Shown here: positions 8,547-18,279 of the stretch, one piece after another
How the letters are laid out: the number at the start of each line of letters is the position of its first letter
How positions within the stretch are numbered: the stretch's first letter is position 1
Assembly: GCA_019359725.1 (NCBI GenBank)
Contig: JAHHGR010000049.1
Coordinates: forward strand, 1-36,034
DNA length: 36,034 bases
From: Aphanocapsa lilacina HA4352-LM1
GTDB taxonomy: Bacteria; Cyanobacteriota; Cyanobacteriia; Gloeobacterales; Gloeobacteraceae
Reading direction: 5' to 3'
Notes under the pieces: model-generated
Database searches by the model: none
Told to the model about the DNA's origin: nothing
Seen by the model: the letters and a program-made list of their open reading frames with translations, nothing else
Made by a program: the position numbers and the translations under genes

Positions 8547-9617
8547 ATGCAAGGCAGCTTTCGTTTTTCGTCTCACGACTTCGAGGAAAACCATCGTCTG
8601 CGCAAGCGTCGGCTGGCCGCGCGGTTATTGCGCTGGTCTCTGGGATTTATATCGTTGTTTTGTTTGTCCGGTTGCAGGGCGCCGGATTCTACGCAACGGG
8701 CCGATGCCGGCAATCTCAAGACCAAGGTGGTGCGGATCGGCTACCAGTCCTCGGGCGATCTGACCCAGGCGAAAGGAACGCTCGAAAAGCGCCTCGCACC
8801 CCTCAGCGTGTCGGTGCAGTGGTACAAATTTTCTGCGGGGCCGCCGTTGCTCGAAGCGCTCAATGTCGGTGCCCTCGATCTGGGTCCGACTGGAGAAACC
8901 CCGCCGATATTCGCCCAGGCGGCGGGTGCTCCGCTGGTGTATGTGGCCAATTACCCGGCACAAAATCGTGAAATTCTGGCCATCGTCGTGCCCAAGGAGT
9001 CCCTTATCCGCCGCGTGGCCGACCTCAAGGGCAAAAAAGTGACCTTCGTCGAAGCCTCCGCGGCACAGTTCCTGCTGGTCAAAGCCCTGGAGGAAGCGGG
9101 TCTGCAATACCGCGACGTCAAAGCGATCGACTTGCCGCCTGCTGACGCCGGCTCCGCTCTGGCCCGCGGTTCGGTCGATGCCTGGGTGGCCTGGGATCCG
9201 TACTTGCTAGTAGCCCAAAAATCCGGGAAATTCCGAGTTTTGAGGGATGCGACGGGCATCCCGACTCCGGGGGCGTACTACCTCGCTTCGCGCGCGTTTG
9301 CCGATCAAAATCCCGAGGTGCTCAAGATTGTCCTCGATGAAGTTGCCAAAGTCGGGCAGTGGGGAAATGCAAACCCGCGCGAAGCGGCGCAACTGCTCGC
9401 CAAACAGGTGCAGCTCGATATTGGGACGCTGGAGGAGCTTATCAAAAGGCGGCGCTACGGCCTGCGGGCGATCGACAACGAAGTGATCGCAACCCAGCAG
9501 CAGATTGCCGACTTATACTATCAACTGGGTCTGCTCCCCAAACGGGTCGACATCCGGCAGGCGACACTCACGCCGGAGCAGTACGCAAAACTAACCCCCG
9601 AAGCAATTCTTCGCTAG
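8547..9617 (+). CDS. SsuA-like aliphatic-sulfonate-binding lipoprotein
   Basis: A 356-residue periplasmic solute-binding protein of the SsuA/TauA/NMT1-like fold. A basic N-terminus and a hydrophobic stretch end in lipobox LSGC, with C43 as the lipidated residue. The mature part shows VVRIGYQSSGDL, LNVGALDLGPTGETPPIFAQ, VADLKGKKVTF and SVDAWVAWDPYL, all typical of sulfonate- and taurine-binding proteins. AGGGA lies about 8 nt before the ATG. It is 26 bp downstream of the arylsulfatase in the same unit. No SsuB ATPase or SsuC permease is adjacent, so it must use a transporter encoded elsewhere or act as a sensor or scavenger protein. Confidence 0.9.
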   Translation: MQGSFRFSSHDFEENHRLRKRRLAARLLRWSLGFISLFCLSGCRAPDSTQRADAGNLKTKVVRIGYQSSGDLTQAKGTLEKRLAPLSVSVQWYKFSAGPPLLEALNVGALDLGPTGETPPIFAQAAGAPLVYVANYPAQNREILAIVVPKESLIRRVADLKGKKVTFVEASAAQFLLVKALEEAGLQYRDVKAIDLPPADAGSALARGSVDAWVAWDPYLLVAQKSGKFRVLRDATGIPTPGAYYLASRAFADQNPEVLKIVLDEVAKVGQWGNANPREAAQLLAKQVQLDIGTLEELIKRRRYGLRAIDNEVIATQQQIADLYYQLGLLPKRVDIRQATLTPEQYAKLTPEAILR

Positions 9618-9628
9618 GTCGCAATAAA

Positions 9629-9723
9629 GGTTCTGTCGCAAGCAGTGAAAACAGACAGAGTACCCCTGCGATTCGTATCTCCTAAGCCATTAATCCAAAC
9701 CCCGATATTTTTGCAACAGAACC
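9629..9723. mobile_element. 95-bp mini-element with IS-like terminal inverted repeats
   Basis: GGTTCTGTCGCAA at 9629-9641 and TTGCAACAGAACC at 9711-9723 are inverted repeats matching at 12 of 13 positions. The GGTTCTGTTGCAA sequence is characteristic of IS6/IS240-type ends, and similar ends occur in some IS5-group elements. The interior has no coding potential. No target-site duplication is evident: the flanking 8-mers GCAATAAA and CTCGGCGA differ. It is a MITE or a solo remnant, lying downstream of katG. Confidence 0.6.
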
Positions 9724-9873
9724 CTCGGCGAGTGTGGCAACTCTGACCGCATCATCTGGAAAGAACATGAAAAACCTTTTCCATGTAACGGTCAGCGGCG
9801 GCGGCCTCCTCTGGACTGCTGCCATTCTGACGCGCGCTCAGATGCAGCAAGACCCCCGAAAATTGGTGGCCTC

Positions 9874-12108
<2,235 letters not shown>

Positions 12109-12119
12109 TCATATTAAAT

Positions 12120-12139
12120 TGGCCACCTTAATGTGGCCA
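12120..12139. promoter_or_regulatory. Dyad upstream of katG (putative operator)
   Basis: TGGCCACCTTAATGTGGCCA is a dyad with 7-bp perfect arms (TGGCCAC/GTGGCCA) and a 6-bp centre, 39 bp before the katG start. Its position fits an operator or leader hairpin for katG. The regulator is unknown. Confidence 0.4.
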
Positions 12140-12166
12140 TGATGGCGTGGCGATGACGCGCCGTCC

Positions 12167-12318
12167 GGCTCCGTTGCAAAAATAATTCGTGCTGCAGTTC
12201 CTCTCAAGATATTTGCCTGTTAAGGCTGCCAGTCCGAATAGGCACTCGACGAATTCTATCTGGGAGCGAACTGCTCCCTTTTCTACATCTCCAAGCACAC
12301 CGATTTTGCGACAAAGCC
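12167..12318. mobile_element. 152-bp mini-element with IS-like terminal inverted repeats
   Basis: GGCTCCGTTGCAAAAA at 12167-12182 pairs with the reverse complement of 12301-12318 (GGCTTTGTCGCAAAATCG); 12 of the first 15 positions match. The ends resemble those at 9629-9723. The interior has no recognisable protein. It lies upstream of katG, so katG is bracketed by two related mini-elements. Confidence 0.5.
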
Positions 12319-12330
12319 GTAATAAATACA

Positions 12331-12351
12331 GGGCAGGCATTGCGCCTGCCC
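12331..12351. terminator. GC-rich hairpin in the katG-nudix gap
   Basis: GGGCAGGC and GCCTGCCC form a perfect 8-bp stem with a 5-nt loop (ATTGC). There is no T-run on either side, so a terminator role is uncertain. It lies 13 bp outside the right end of the mini-element. The rest of 12352-12589 shows no gene or clear signal. Confidence 0.35.
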
Positions 12352-12589
12352 TGCCTCTTGTTGTGTTGGTTGGGAGAAAGACAGCAGATTCCTGGTCAAT
12401 GTATACCGAAGCTTTGTCCCCTGAATGATCCACAGGTCATCATTAAAATTACTGTAAACTGACCAAGAAACCGTATTTTTCGTGTATCCAGTATTGCACG
12501 GCCGTCCTGAAGGCACAAGGGGGTTCGCGTACACCTGCCGGTAGCTGGGTAAACTATGGATCCGAAGCGGATACACCCAACGGAGAAAT

Positions 12590-13045
12590 ATGCGGCGGGT
12601 ATTTTCGGTGAGCGTGTTTTTGTGCCGTGAGTACCGTCTACTGCTCATTCGCCACAAGCGCCTGGGTTCCTGGTTGCCGGTGGGCGGCGAGGTGAATCCG
12701 GGTGAGACCCCCCTGGAGGCGGCCCTCCGCGAGGTGCGCGAGGAAACTGGTATAGAAGCGCTGTTTGTGCGTCTTGGGGACGACAACGACATCGACGGCG
12801 CGCCGCCGGGTTTGCTCGGTTACGAAGAGCACCACGCCGGCAGCAAGGGCGTGCACCTCAATTTTGCATTTGTCGCCTTTTTGCACGACGGGGCGACCAT
12901 CCGGCCCAACCACGAGTTTGACGAGTTTCGCTGGGTGAATCTCGACGAGCTTGTTGGGTTGCGCGACGGGAATCACACGCCGCTCAACGTCGCCCAGCTG
13001 GGATTTAAGGCCCTCCGGCGGGTGCGCGCCCTTGGGTTGCGCTGA
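12590..13045 (+). CDS. Nudix hydrolase
   Basis: A 151-residue Nudix-fold pyrophosphohydrolase. The complete Nudix box is present at residues 33-55 (G33-x5-E39-x7-REVREETGI) with the metal-binding Glu pair E51-E52. GGAGAA precedes the ATG. Single-domain members cleave nucleoside diphosphates linked to another moiety, often housecleaning or cofactor substrates. The substrate is not predictable from the sequence. It stands alone upstream of a TPR gene, 50 bp away on the same strand. Confidence 0.93.
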   Translation: MRRVFSVSVFLCREYRLLLIRHKRLGSWLPVGGEVNPGETPLEAALREVREETGIEALFVRLGDDNDIDGAPPGLLGYEEHHAGSKGVHLNFAFVAFLHDGATIRPNHEFDEFRWVNLDELVGLRDGNHTPLNVAQLGFKALRRVRALGLR

Positions 13046-13095
13046 AATTGCTGCACCGCGCCGCATAATGTGGGAAGCATGCCTTCGGCCTTTCG

Positions 13096-13536
13096 ATGCG
13101 TCTTTACTTGCTGCCACTCGTTTTGAGCTTGCTGGTCGGGATCGGCCCCGGTGCTTTTGCCCAACCCGCCATCACAGCTGGCGAATTTATCCAGCGCGGC
13201 ATCGAGCGCGCCAGTCGCAACGACATACGCGGCATGAACGAAAATTTTGAACAGGCCCTGCGCCAGGAGCCCAAAGCCTATCAGGTCTATGTCCAGCGCG
13301 GTTACGCCCGCTCGATGGTCAAAGATTACAAAGGGGCCGTCGAGGATCAAACCACGGCGTTGCGCCTCAAGCCGGACAGCGCCGAAGCGTACACCAACCG
13401 GGGCACCTCCCGCTATCGCCTGGGCGATCGCAAGGGCGCGCGCGCCGACTGGCAAAAGGCGCTCGAAATCTTCCGCCAGAAAGGGGCGGACGAGCAGGCC
13501 GAGCAGGTTGCAGCCGTGCTTAGACAGTACAAGTAA
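13096..13536 (+). CDS. Exported TPR-repeat protein
   Basis: 146 residues with a signal peptide (hydrophobic 3-18, probable cleavage after GAFA at residue 22). About three tetratricopeptide repeats follow between residues 28 and 135, with the alternating small/aromatic pattern seen in YVQRGYARSMVKDYKGAVED and AYTNRGTSRYRLGDRKGA. TPRs mediate protein-protein contacts; the partner is unknown. Its stop lies 9 bp from the convergent carotenoid oxygenase gene. Confidence 0.85.
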   Translation: MRLYLLPLVLSLLVGIGPGAFAQPAITAGEFIQRGIERASRNDIRGMNENFEQALRQEPKAYQVYVQRGYARSMVKDYKGAVEDQTTALRLKPDSAEAYTNRGTSRYRLGDRKGARADWQKALEIFRQKGADEQAEQVAAVLRQYK

Positions 13537-13545
13537 CGGCACACT

Positions 13546-14973
13546 TCAAGGTGCCGATCGCCAGGTGCCGTGGAAGCTGTGGGGAATCACCTCCGGTAGG
13601 GCGAGGCGACAGACCGGCGGGGCATCGAGGGCGTCCGCATCGAAGATCCACAGTTCGCTGCGGTGGAGCCCCGCGTCGTAGATGACGCTCAATACCCAGC
13701 CGCGCCCCGGTTCGTCGGCGTCCGCTGCAAATAGCGGCTCAGACGGATAGCGCCCGTCGCCCAACTGGGTTTCCACCGCCTGGCCGCTGTCGCAATCGAA
13801 TCTGGCCAGCACCTGGAAGAAGTCGCTGCCCACCTGAGAACCGACACGGTGCAAGCCCAGATAAATGTGCCGGCTTTGCAGGCCGACACTGCGCGGGTCG
13901 ACGGTCGGAAATTCGCAGGGCCGTTCCAGCAGTGGTTCAAATCCTCGTACTCTGCCCGTTGCCGCATCCAGGCGAAGCTGCCACAACTGCGAGAGCGAAG
14001 CGGTCTGGGTCCGGCCGCCGGCAAATTCTTGCAGATAGCGATTGGTGGCAAAATCTGCGTACCGGCACAATGCGATCACCAGTTCACCCCCGGCCTCGTG
14101 GCCGTTGGCAAAGTGCCACTGGAACCAGGCGGGCGCTTCGGCGCGGCCGACCAACTGGAGTGTCTCGCGGTCGACGATATAGATGGCGGTGCCCTTGTCG
14201 GGGCGCCAGGCCATCGCCTCGCTGAAACTGGCAAGACCCAACAGCACCGGCAGCGGGTTGATGCGCACCGGCGGCACGCAAAAGACCAGATAGCGGCCCG
14301 CGAGCACAAAATCGTGCACCAGCGGGACGCCCTCCAGGGCGATTTTGCCTTTCTGGATCACCCGGCCGGTGGCGTCGCTGCGGTAGAGGTGCAGCACGGC
14401 GGCAGGCCCGATGCCGACGCCGAAGTTGTAGATTTCGCCCGTGCGCGGGTCACGCTTGGGGTGGGCGGAGTAGCTGCCGCCCGGGCTGAGGCCGCCCAGC
14501 GCATCGAGTCCGCGCGTCTGGAGCGTGTGCAGGTCGAGGGCGTGGGGAAGCCCCCCTTCCCAGAGGGCGAGCAGGCGATCCGGCAGGGCCAGGACGCTGG
14601 TGTTGGCGGCGTTTTTGACCGGCTTGCCCCAGCGCTCCCAGATCGCTCCAGGGGCACTCATGCCGTAGTTGGGGTATAGATAACGGCCCGCGCGCTCCTC
14701 GGCCTGCAGGCCCGCGGTCTGCACGTAGCGATAGACGCCCTGCGCTTCGCCCCCGCCAAAGTGCACCGCCAGGATGGCGCCGTCGCCGTCGAACCAATGG
14801 CCGGCCCGCACACCGCCGCGCTCCAGCCGCCCCGGCCCGTTGCGGTAGAGCGAGCCGCGCAAGCCCGCGGGCAAGCTCCCTTCGAGCACCGCCAGCGGTG
14901 CGAGGGCAAATTCGCGGCCGGGTTGGGCGATTGACCCCGCCCAAGCCGGGTTGGTGCGCTCTTTGACTTCCAT
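13546..14973 (-). CDS. Carotenoid/apocarotenoid cleavage oxygenase
   Basis: A 475-residue member of the RPE65/carotenoid oxygenase family. The four iron-binding His are visible: H171 (SAHPKRD), H220 (VHDFVLAG), H287 (FQWHFANG) and H468 (SFHGTW). This matches the spacing of the cyanobacterial apocarotenoid-15,15'-oxygenase Diox1/ACO (His 183, 238, 304, 484). RNGPGRLERGG near residue 44 is the usual N-terminal family motif. It would split apocarotenals, giving retinal, using a non-heme Fe(II) centre at a membrane surface. The exact substrate is inferred from similarity to the ACO type. It is divergent from the DUF512 gene, with 63 bp between them. Confidence 0.92.
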   Translation of the reverse strand: MEVKERTNPAWAGSIAQPGREFALAPLAVLEGSLPAGLRGSLYRNGPGRLERGGVRAGHWFDGDGAILAVHFGGGEAQGVYRYVQTAGLQAEERAGRYLYPNYGMSAPGAIWERWGKPVKNAANTSVLALPDRLLALWEGGLPHALDLHTLQTRGLDALGGLSPGGSYSAHPKRDPRTGEIYNFGVGIGPAAVLHLYRSDATGRVIQKGKIALEGVPLVHDFVLAGRYLVFCVPPVRINPLPVLLGLASFSEAMAWRPDKGTAIYIVDRETLQLVGRAEAPAWFQWHFANGHEAGGELVIALCRYADFATNRYLQEFAGGRTQTASLSQLWQLRLDAATGRVRGFEPLLERPCEFPTVDPRSVGLQSRHIYLGLHRVGSQVGSDFFQVLARFDCDSGQAVETQLGDGRYPSEPLFAADADEPGRGWVLSVIYDAGLHRSELWIFDADALDAPPVCRLALPEVIPHSFHGTWRSAP

Positions 14974-15036
14974 GCCTGCTCTCTGTGCCGCCTGCCTTCC
15001 ACCCTAGCCTCCGAAGCCTGGGTTAGCCTGGATGCG

Positions 15037-16392
15037 ATGGAAAATGCCCGCGTCAAACCCGCCGTCGTCAGTGCCGTCAGGCCCGGATCAATCGCCGCAG
15101 AACTCGGCTTCGAGCCGGGGGATCGGCTGGTGAGCATCAACGGTACCGCTCCGCGCGACTTGATTGACTACCAGTTTTTGTGCGCCGAGGAGAATCTTGC
15201 CCTCACCGTCGTTGACCGCGAAGGGCACAGCCATAGCCTCGAAGTCGAAAAAGAGCTCGACGAAGATCTAGGTCTTGAATTTGCAACGGCATTGTTTGAC
15301 AACCTCATCCAGTGCAACAACGGCTGCGCCTTTTGCTTTATCGACCAGCAGCCCGACTTCATGCGCGACACGCTGCGCCTCAAAGACGACGATTATCGGT
15401 TGAGTTTTTTGTACGGCTCGTACCTGACCCTTACCAATTTGCCCCCCGCCGAGTGGGAGCGCATCGCCCGGCTGCGGCTGTCGCCTTTGTTCGTCTCGGT
15501 GCACGCCACTGAGCCGGACCTGCGCACCCGCCTGCTCAAAAACCCGCGCGCCGGATTCATCCTGGAGCAACTCGCCTGGTTCAAGACCCACGGGTTGCAA
15601 CTGCACGCCCAGGTGGTACTCTGCCCGGGGCTTAACGACGGGGAGCACCTGGAGCGCACCCTCACCGACCTGGCCCGCTTCCACGATCCCGAATCGTCGA
15701 CGGTGCTCTCCGCCGCCGTGGTGCCGGTCGGGCTGACCCGCTTCCGGCCGGAGGGCGACGAACTCACCGCGGTCACCCCGGAGGTGGCCCGCCGGATTAT
15801 CCGTCAGGTGCACCGATTGCAAAAAGACTTCCGTCGCCGCCTCGGCAGCCGCTTCGCGTGGCTCGCCGACGAGTGGTACTTGCTGGCCGCAGAGAAGCTC
15901 CCGGGCCGCGGCCACTACGAAGGCTATCCGCAACTGGGCAACGGCGTGGGGTCGCTCAGGCGCTTTCTAGACGAATTCGGCCGCCTCGAACGCCGCTTGC
16001 CTGCATCGATCACCCCCGCCCGCCGCTATAGCTGGGTGGTGGGTACGGCCGTGGCCGACTGTTTTGCACCCGTTGCAGAACGCCTCAACCGCATCGACGG
16101 CCTGAAACTGACGGTGCACGCCCTGCCGAGCACCTTTTGGGGCCGGCAGGTCACCGTTACCGGCCTGCTGACCGGTGGCGATCTGCTCGCCGGCCTGGCA
16201 CATAAAGATCTGGGCGACGCGCTGATATTACCCGGCTTGATGCTCAAGGACGGCCGGGTGTTTCTCGATGATCTGAGCGTGGAGGAACTGGCCGCTCGCC
16301 TCGGTTTTGCGGTCCGGGTGGTGGCGGGCGGGGCCGGGGCGCTGGTCGATGCGCTTACTCGGCCGCCTGGTGCATCCGATTTTGAATCCTGA
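15037..16392 (+). CDS. Cyanobacterial PDZ-radical SAM-like protein (DUF512/TIGR03279 type)
   Basis: A 451-residue protein. Residues 8-70 form a PDZ-like domain (VRPGSIAAELGFEPGDRLVS). C93, C97 and C100 (CNNGCAFCFID) follow, a CxxxCxxC cluster motif of the radical SAM type. Next come a TIM-barrel-like core with LFVSVHATEPDLR and the C-terminal DUF512 region. The family is found in cyanobacteria and many anaerobes and is described as a probable Fe-S oxidoreductase; its function is unknown. Its 3' end overlaps the convergent small gene at 16355-16561 by 38 bp. Confidence 0.9.
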   Translation: MENARVKPAVVSAVRPGSIAAELGFEPGDRLVSINGTAPRDLIDYQFLCAEENLALTVVDREGHSHSLEVEKELDEDLGLEFATALFDNLIQCNNGCAFCFIDQQPDFMRDTLRLKDDDYRLSFLYGSYLTLTNLPPAEWERIARLRLSPLFVSVHATEPDLRTRLLKNPRAGFILEQLAWFKTHGLQLHAQVVLCPGLNDGEHLERTLTDLARFHDPESSTVLSAAVVPVGLTRFRPEGDELTAVTPEVARRIIRQVHRLQKDFRRRLGSRFAWLADEWYLLAAEKLPGRGHYEGYPQLGNGVGSLRRFLDEFGRLERRLPASITPARRYSWVVGTAVADCFAPVAERLNRIDGLKLTVHALPSTFWGRQVTVTGLLTGGDLLAGLAHKDLGDALILPGLMLKDGRVFLDDLSVEELAARLGFAVRVVAGGAGALVDALTRPPGASDFES

Positions 16393-16561
16393 CCACCGTC
16401 AGTGTCTGTACATCGTTGCGGCCCCGGCTTGCCCTGTCAATGTTCAGCACTGCGTAGGTATCTTTCGCATCCGTGGTAAAAGTAGCGCCGACCGTGAGCG
16501 GTACAACCTGCCTGAGCGTGCCGATCAAACGCTGGCGGGCGTCTACAATCACGTATTCCAT
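16355..16561 (-). CDS. Small hypothetical protein
   Basis: 68 residues beginning MEYVIVDARQRLIG, with alternating hydrophobic strands that suggest a small beta-rich fold. A good ribosome binding site (AGAGGG) lies 5-6 nt upstream, which separates it from a chance frame. The last 38 bp overlap the convergent DUF512 gene. I do not recognise a family. Confidence 0.5.
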   Translation of the reverse strand: MEYVIVDARQRLIGTLRQVVPLTVGATFTTDAKDTYAVLNIDRASRGRNDVQTLTVVRIQNRMHQAAE

Positions 16562-16741
16562 CAGTCCCTCTTTGTTGTTAAAGGATGTTTACCCGATCCG
16601 CAAAAACTTGCAGGACGGCCGGTTTTGCATTCCCAATCGTTATAGCACCGTCGCAGACGCGGCCCTTGATTGTTTGCAAAATGTTTCAGTTTGAACGGAT
16701 TGCTCGCGGGACCATTCCCAGACTGGCTTTAAAAATTATCA
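16562..16741. other. Intergenic region, no feature recognised
   Basis: 180 bp between the small minus-strand gene and the end of the hydrolase gene. It is AT-richer than the neighbouring genes. I see no gene, strong hairpin or repeat. Confidence 0.4.
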
Positions 16742-17428
16742 TTATTCATCTTGTAAGCTGCGCACCAGCCAACGCCCGAAGGCGACGGGAGCGTCATCCA
16801 TGGGCAGGTGGCGGCAGGGCAACAACGTCAGCCGCGCAGCGGGCAATCGGCGCCGGAGCGCTTCGAGGGCGAGGGGGGGAGCGATCGGGTCCCACAGCCC
16901 GCCCACGATCGCCGTGGGCAGGGTCAGTTGCCGCCAGTCGGGCGTTGGCCAGGTTTTGAGCGACTGCCAGGTGCGGCGGATGCTCGCGGGGGCGGTGCGA
17001 TTGGCGGTGGCCAGCCGCGGGTAGGATGCCAGCCAGGGATTGAGCCAGTCGCGCTGCCGGTAAAGTGCTTCGAGGGGCGCTTCGACGAACCAGTCGTAGA
17101 AGTGACGGGTGAGGGGCGGAATGTCCACGGCCGGGCAGACGAGCAGCAACCGCACGAGCGGTGCGATGCGGCGCAGTGCCAGTTCGATGGCGACATTGGC
17201 TCCCAGGGAATGGCCGAGTAGAGCCGTCGGCTGGTAACGCTCCACGGCCCCGATCAGGTGCTCGGCGCAGGCTGCCACCGAACAGTCGGCCTGCGGGCGG
17301 GCCTGCGGGCCGTAGCCCGGCAAATCGACGGCGACAGCCCGCCAGCCGCATTTTTCGAGCGATTCGGCCCAGGGCCGCCAGTTGGCCGCACAGTCCGCCG
17401 TCCCGTGGATGATCATCACCGTGCGCAT
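16742..17428 (-). CDS. Alpha/beta hydrolase
   Basis: 228 residues with an alpha/beta-hydrolase fold. Seen: oxyanion region MIIHGTADCAANW, nucleophile elbow G-H-S74-L-G-A-N, probable acid D180 (GGLWDPIAPP) and catalytic H207 (PCRHLPMDD), in the right order. The start at 17428 is preferred over 17506 because the fold begins directly at MRTVMIIHG and GGGAG lies about 10 nt upstream. The 26 extra residues of the longer frame are Lys/Arg/Gln-rich and unlike the family. Substrate unknown. It is divergent from the DUF3153-like lipoprotein gene. Confidence 0.88.
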   Translation of the reverse strand: MRTVMIIHGTADCAANWRPWAESLEKCGWRAVAVDLPGYGPQARPQADCSVAACAEHLIGAVERYQPTALLGHSLGANVAIELALRRIAPLVRLLLVCPAVDIPPLTRHFYDWFVEAPLEALYRQRDWLNPWLASYPRLATANRTAPASIRRTWQSLKTWPTPDWRQLTLPTAIVGGLWDPIAPPLALEALRRRLPAARLTLLPCRHLPMDDAPVAFGRWLVRSLQDE

Positions 17429-17520
17429 ACCGCGTCGCTCCCGACTCACTTTCTTTTTTCGCACCTGCGCCTGCGATTGAGGCAGTACATTGAGTAGTAC
17501 TCTCACTTCGGCCGTTCCCC

Positions 17521-18279
17521 ATGTCCGCGCGAGCGCTTCTAGCTTGTCTTCTCGGCGCCCTGCTGCTGTCCGGTTGCGTTTCCTACCGCCTGGGGATCAG
17601 CTTTAACTGGTTGGGTGGAGGCACCGTCGAGCAGATTCTTGCGGTCGATCGCAATCTGGTCGAGGCGGGTGGCGAACAGCTCGACACCCTGGTCGCAGGT
17701 CTGGAGCGCCGCACGGCGGAATTGGGGGGCACCAGCGAGCGCACGGTGGAGCGTCTGCGCCTGCGCATTCCCTTCGAGGACGGCGCCGATCTGGAAAGCA
17801 AGCTCAACCGTTTTCTCGGTCGTCCCCTCGAAACCGCCGCCCGCCCCACCGCCCAGGCGGCGCCGGCCGTTTTGAGCGGCACCGCGCCCTTGCCTGCGGT
17901 GCTTGCCAAAGACCCGCCGGCCTCCTCCACCCCCGGCCCGCTGCAACTGGTGCAGCGCGATCGCTGGTTGTGGAGCGAGTACGATGTGAGCGCCGATCTC
18001 GATTTGCGCTCTCCCTTCGGTACGGTGCGGGTGGGCAACTGGATCTCGGGGCTTATCCAACTAGAATTTGCCCTCACCACGCCCCTACCGGCCTTTCGCT
18101 CCAACAGCGACGAGCAGCAGGGCCAGACACTCCTTTGGCGTATCCGGACGGGAGAGATCAACCATCTGGAGGCAAGTTTCATCGTTCCCAACCTGCCGCT
18201 CGTCGGCCTGATTTGCCTGGGTGTCCTTGCCCTCGCGGTCCTCGCCTGGCAGCAGCGCAAATTCTTTTCAGCGCGCTAA
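17521..18279 (+). CDS. DUF3153-like membrane-anchored lipoprotein
   Basis: A 252-residue protein with a lipoprotein signal (LLLSGC, lipidated C19) and a C-terminal transmembrane helix (about 226-243), then a short basic tail. The middle has NLVEAGGEQLDTLV and a RLRIPFEDGADLESKLNRFLG region typical of the cyanobacterial DUF3153 family. A Pro/Ala-rich linker occupies about residues 100-140. The function of the family is unknown. Its stop overlaps the convergent fusion gene by 4 bp. Confidence 0.75.
   Translation: MSARALLACLLGALLLSGCVSYRLGISFNWLGGGTVEQILAVDRNLVEAGGEQLDTLVAGLERRTAELGGTSERTVERLRLRIPFEDGADLESKLNRFLGRPLETAARPTAQAAPAVLSGTAPLPAVLAKDPPASSTPGPLQLVQRDRWLWSEYDVSADLDLRSPFGTVRVGNWISGLIQLEFALTTPLPAFRSNSDEQQGQTLLWRIRTGEINHLEASFIVPNLPLVGLICLGVLALAVLAWQQRKFFSAR

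Noticed and set aside
12283..12792. 169-codon minus-strand frame upstream of and opposite the Nudix gene
   Set aside because: The Nudix box is unambiguous on the plus strand and the minus frame has no coding features.
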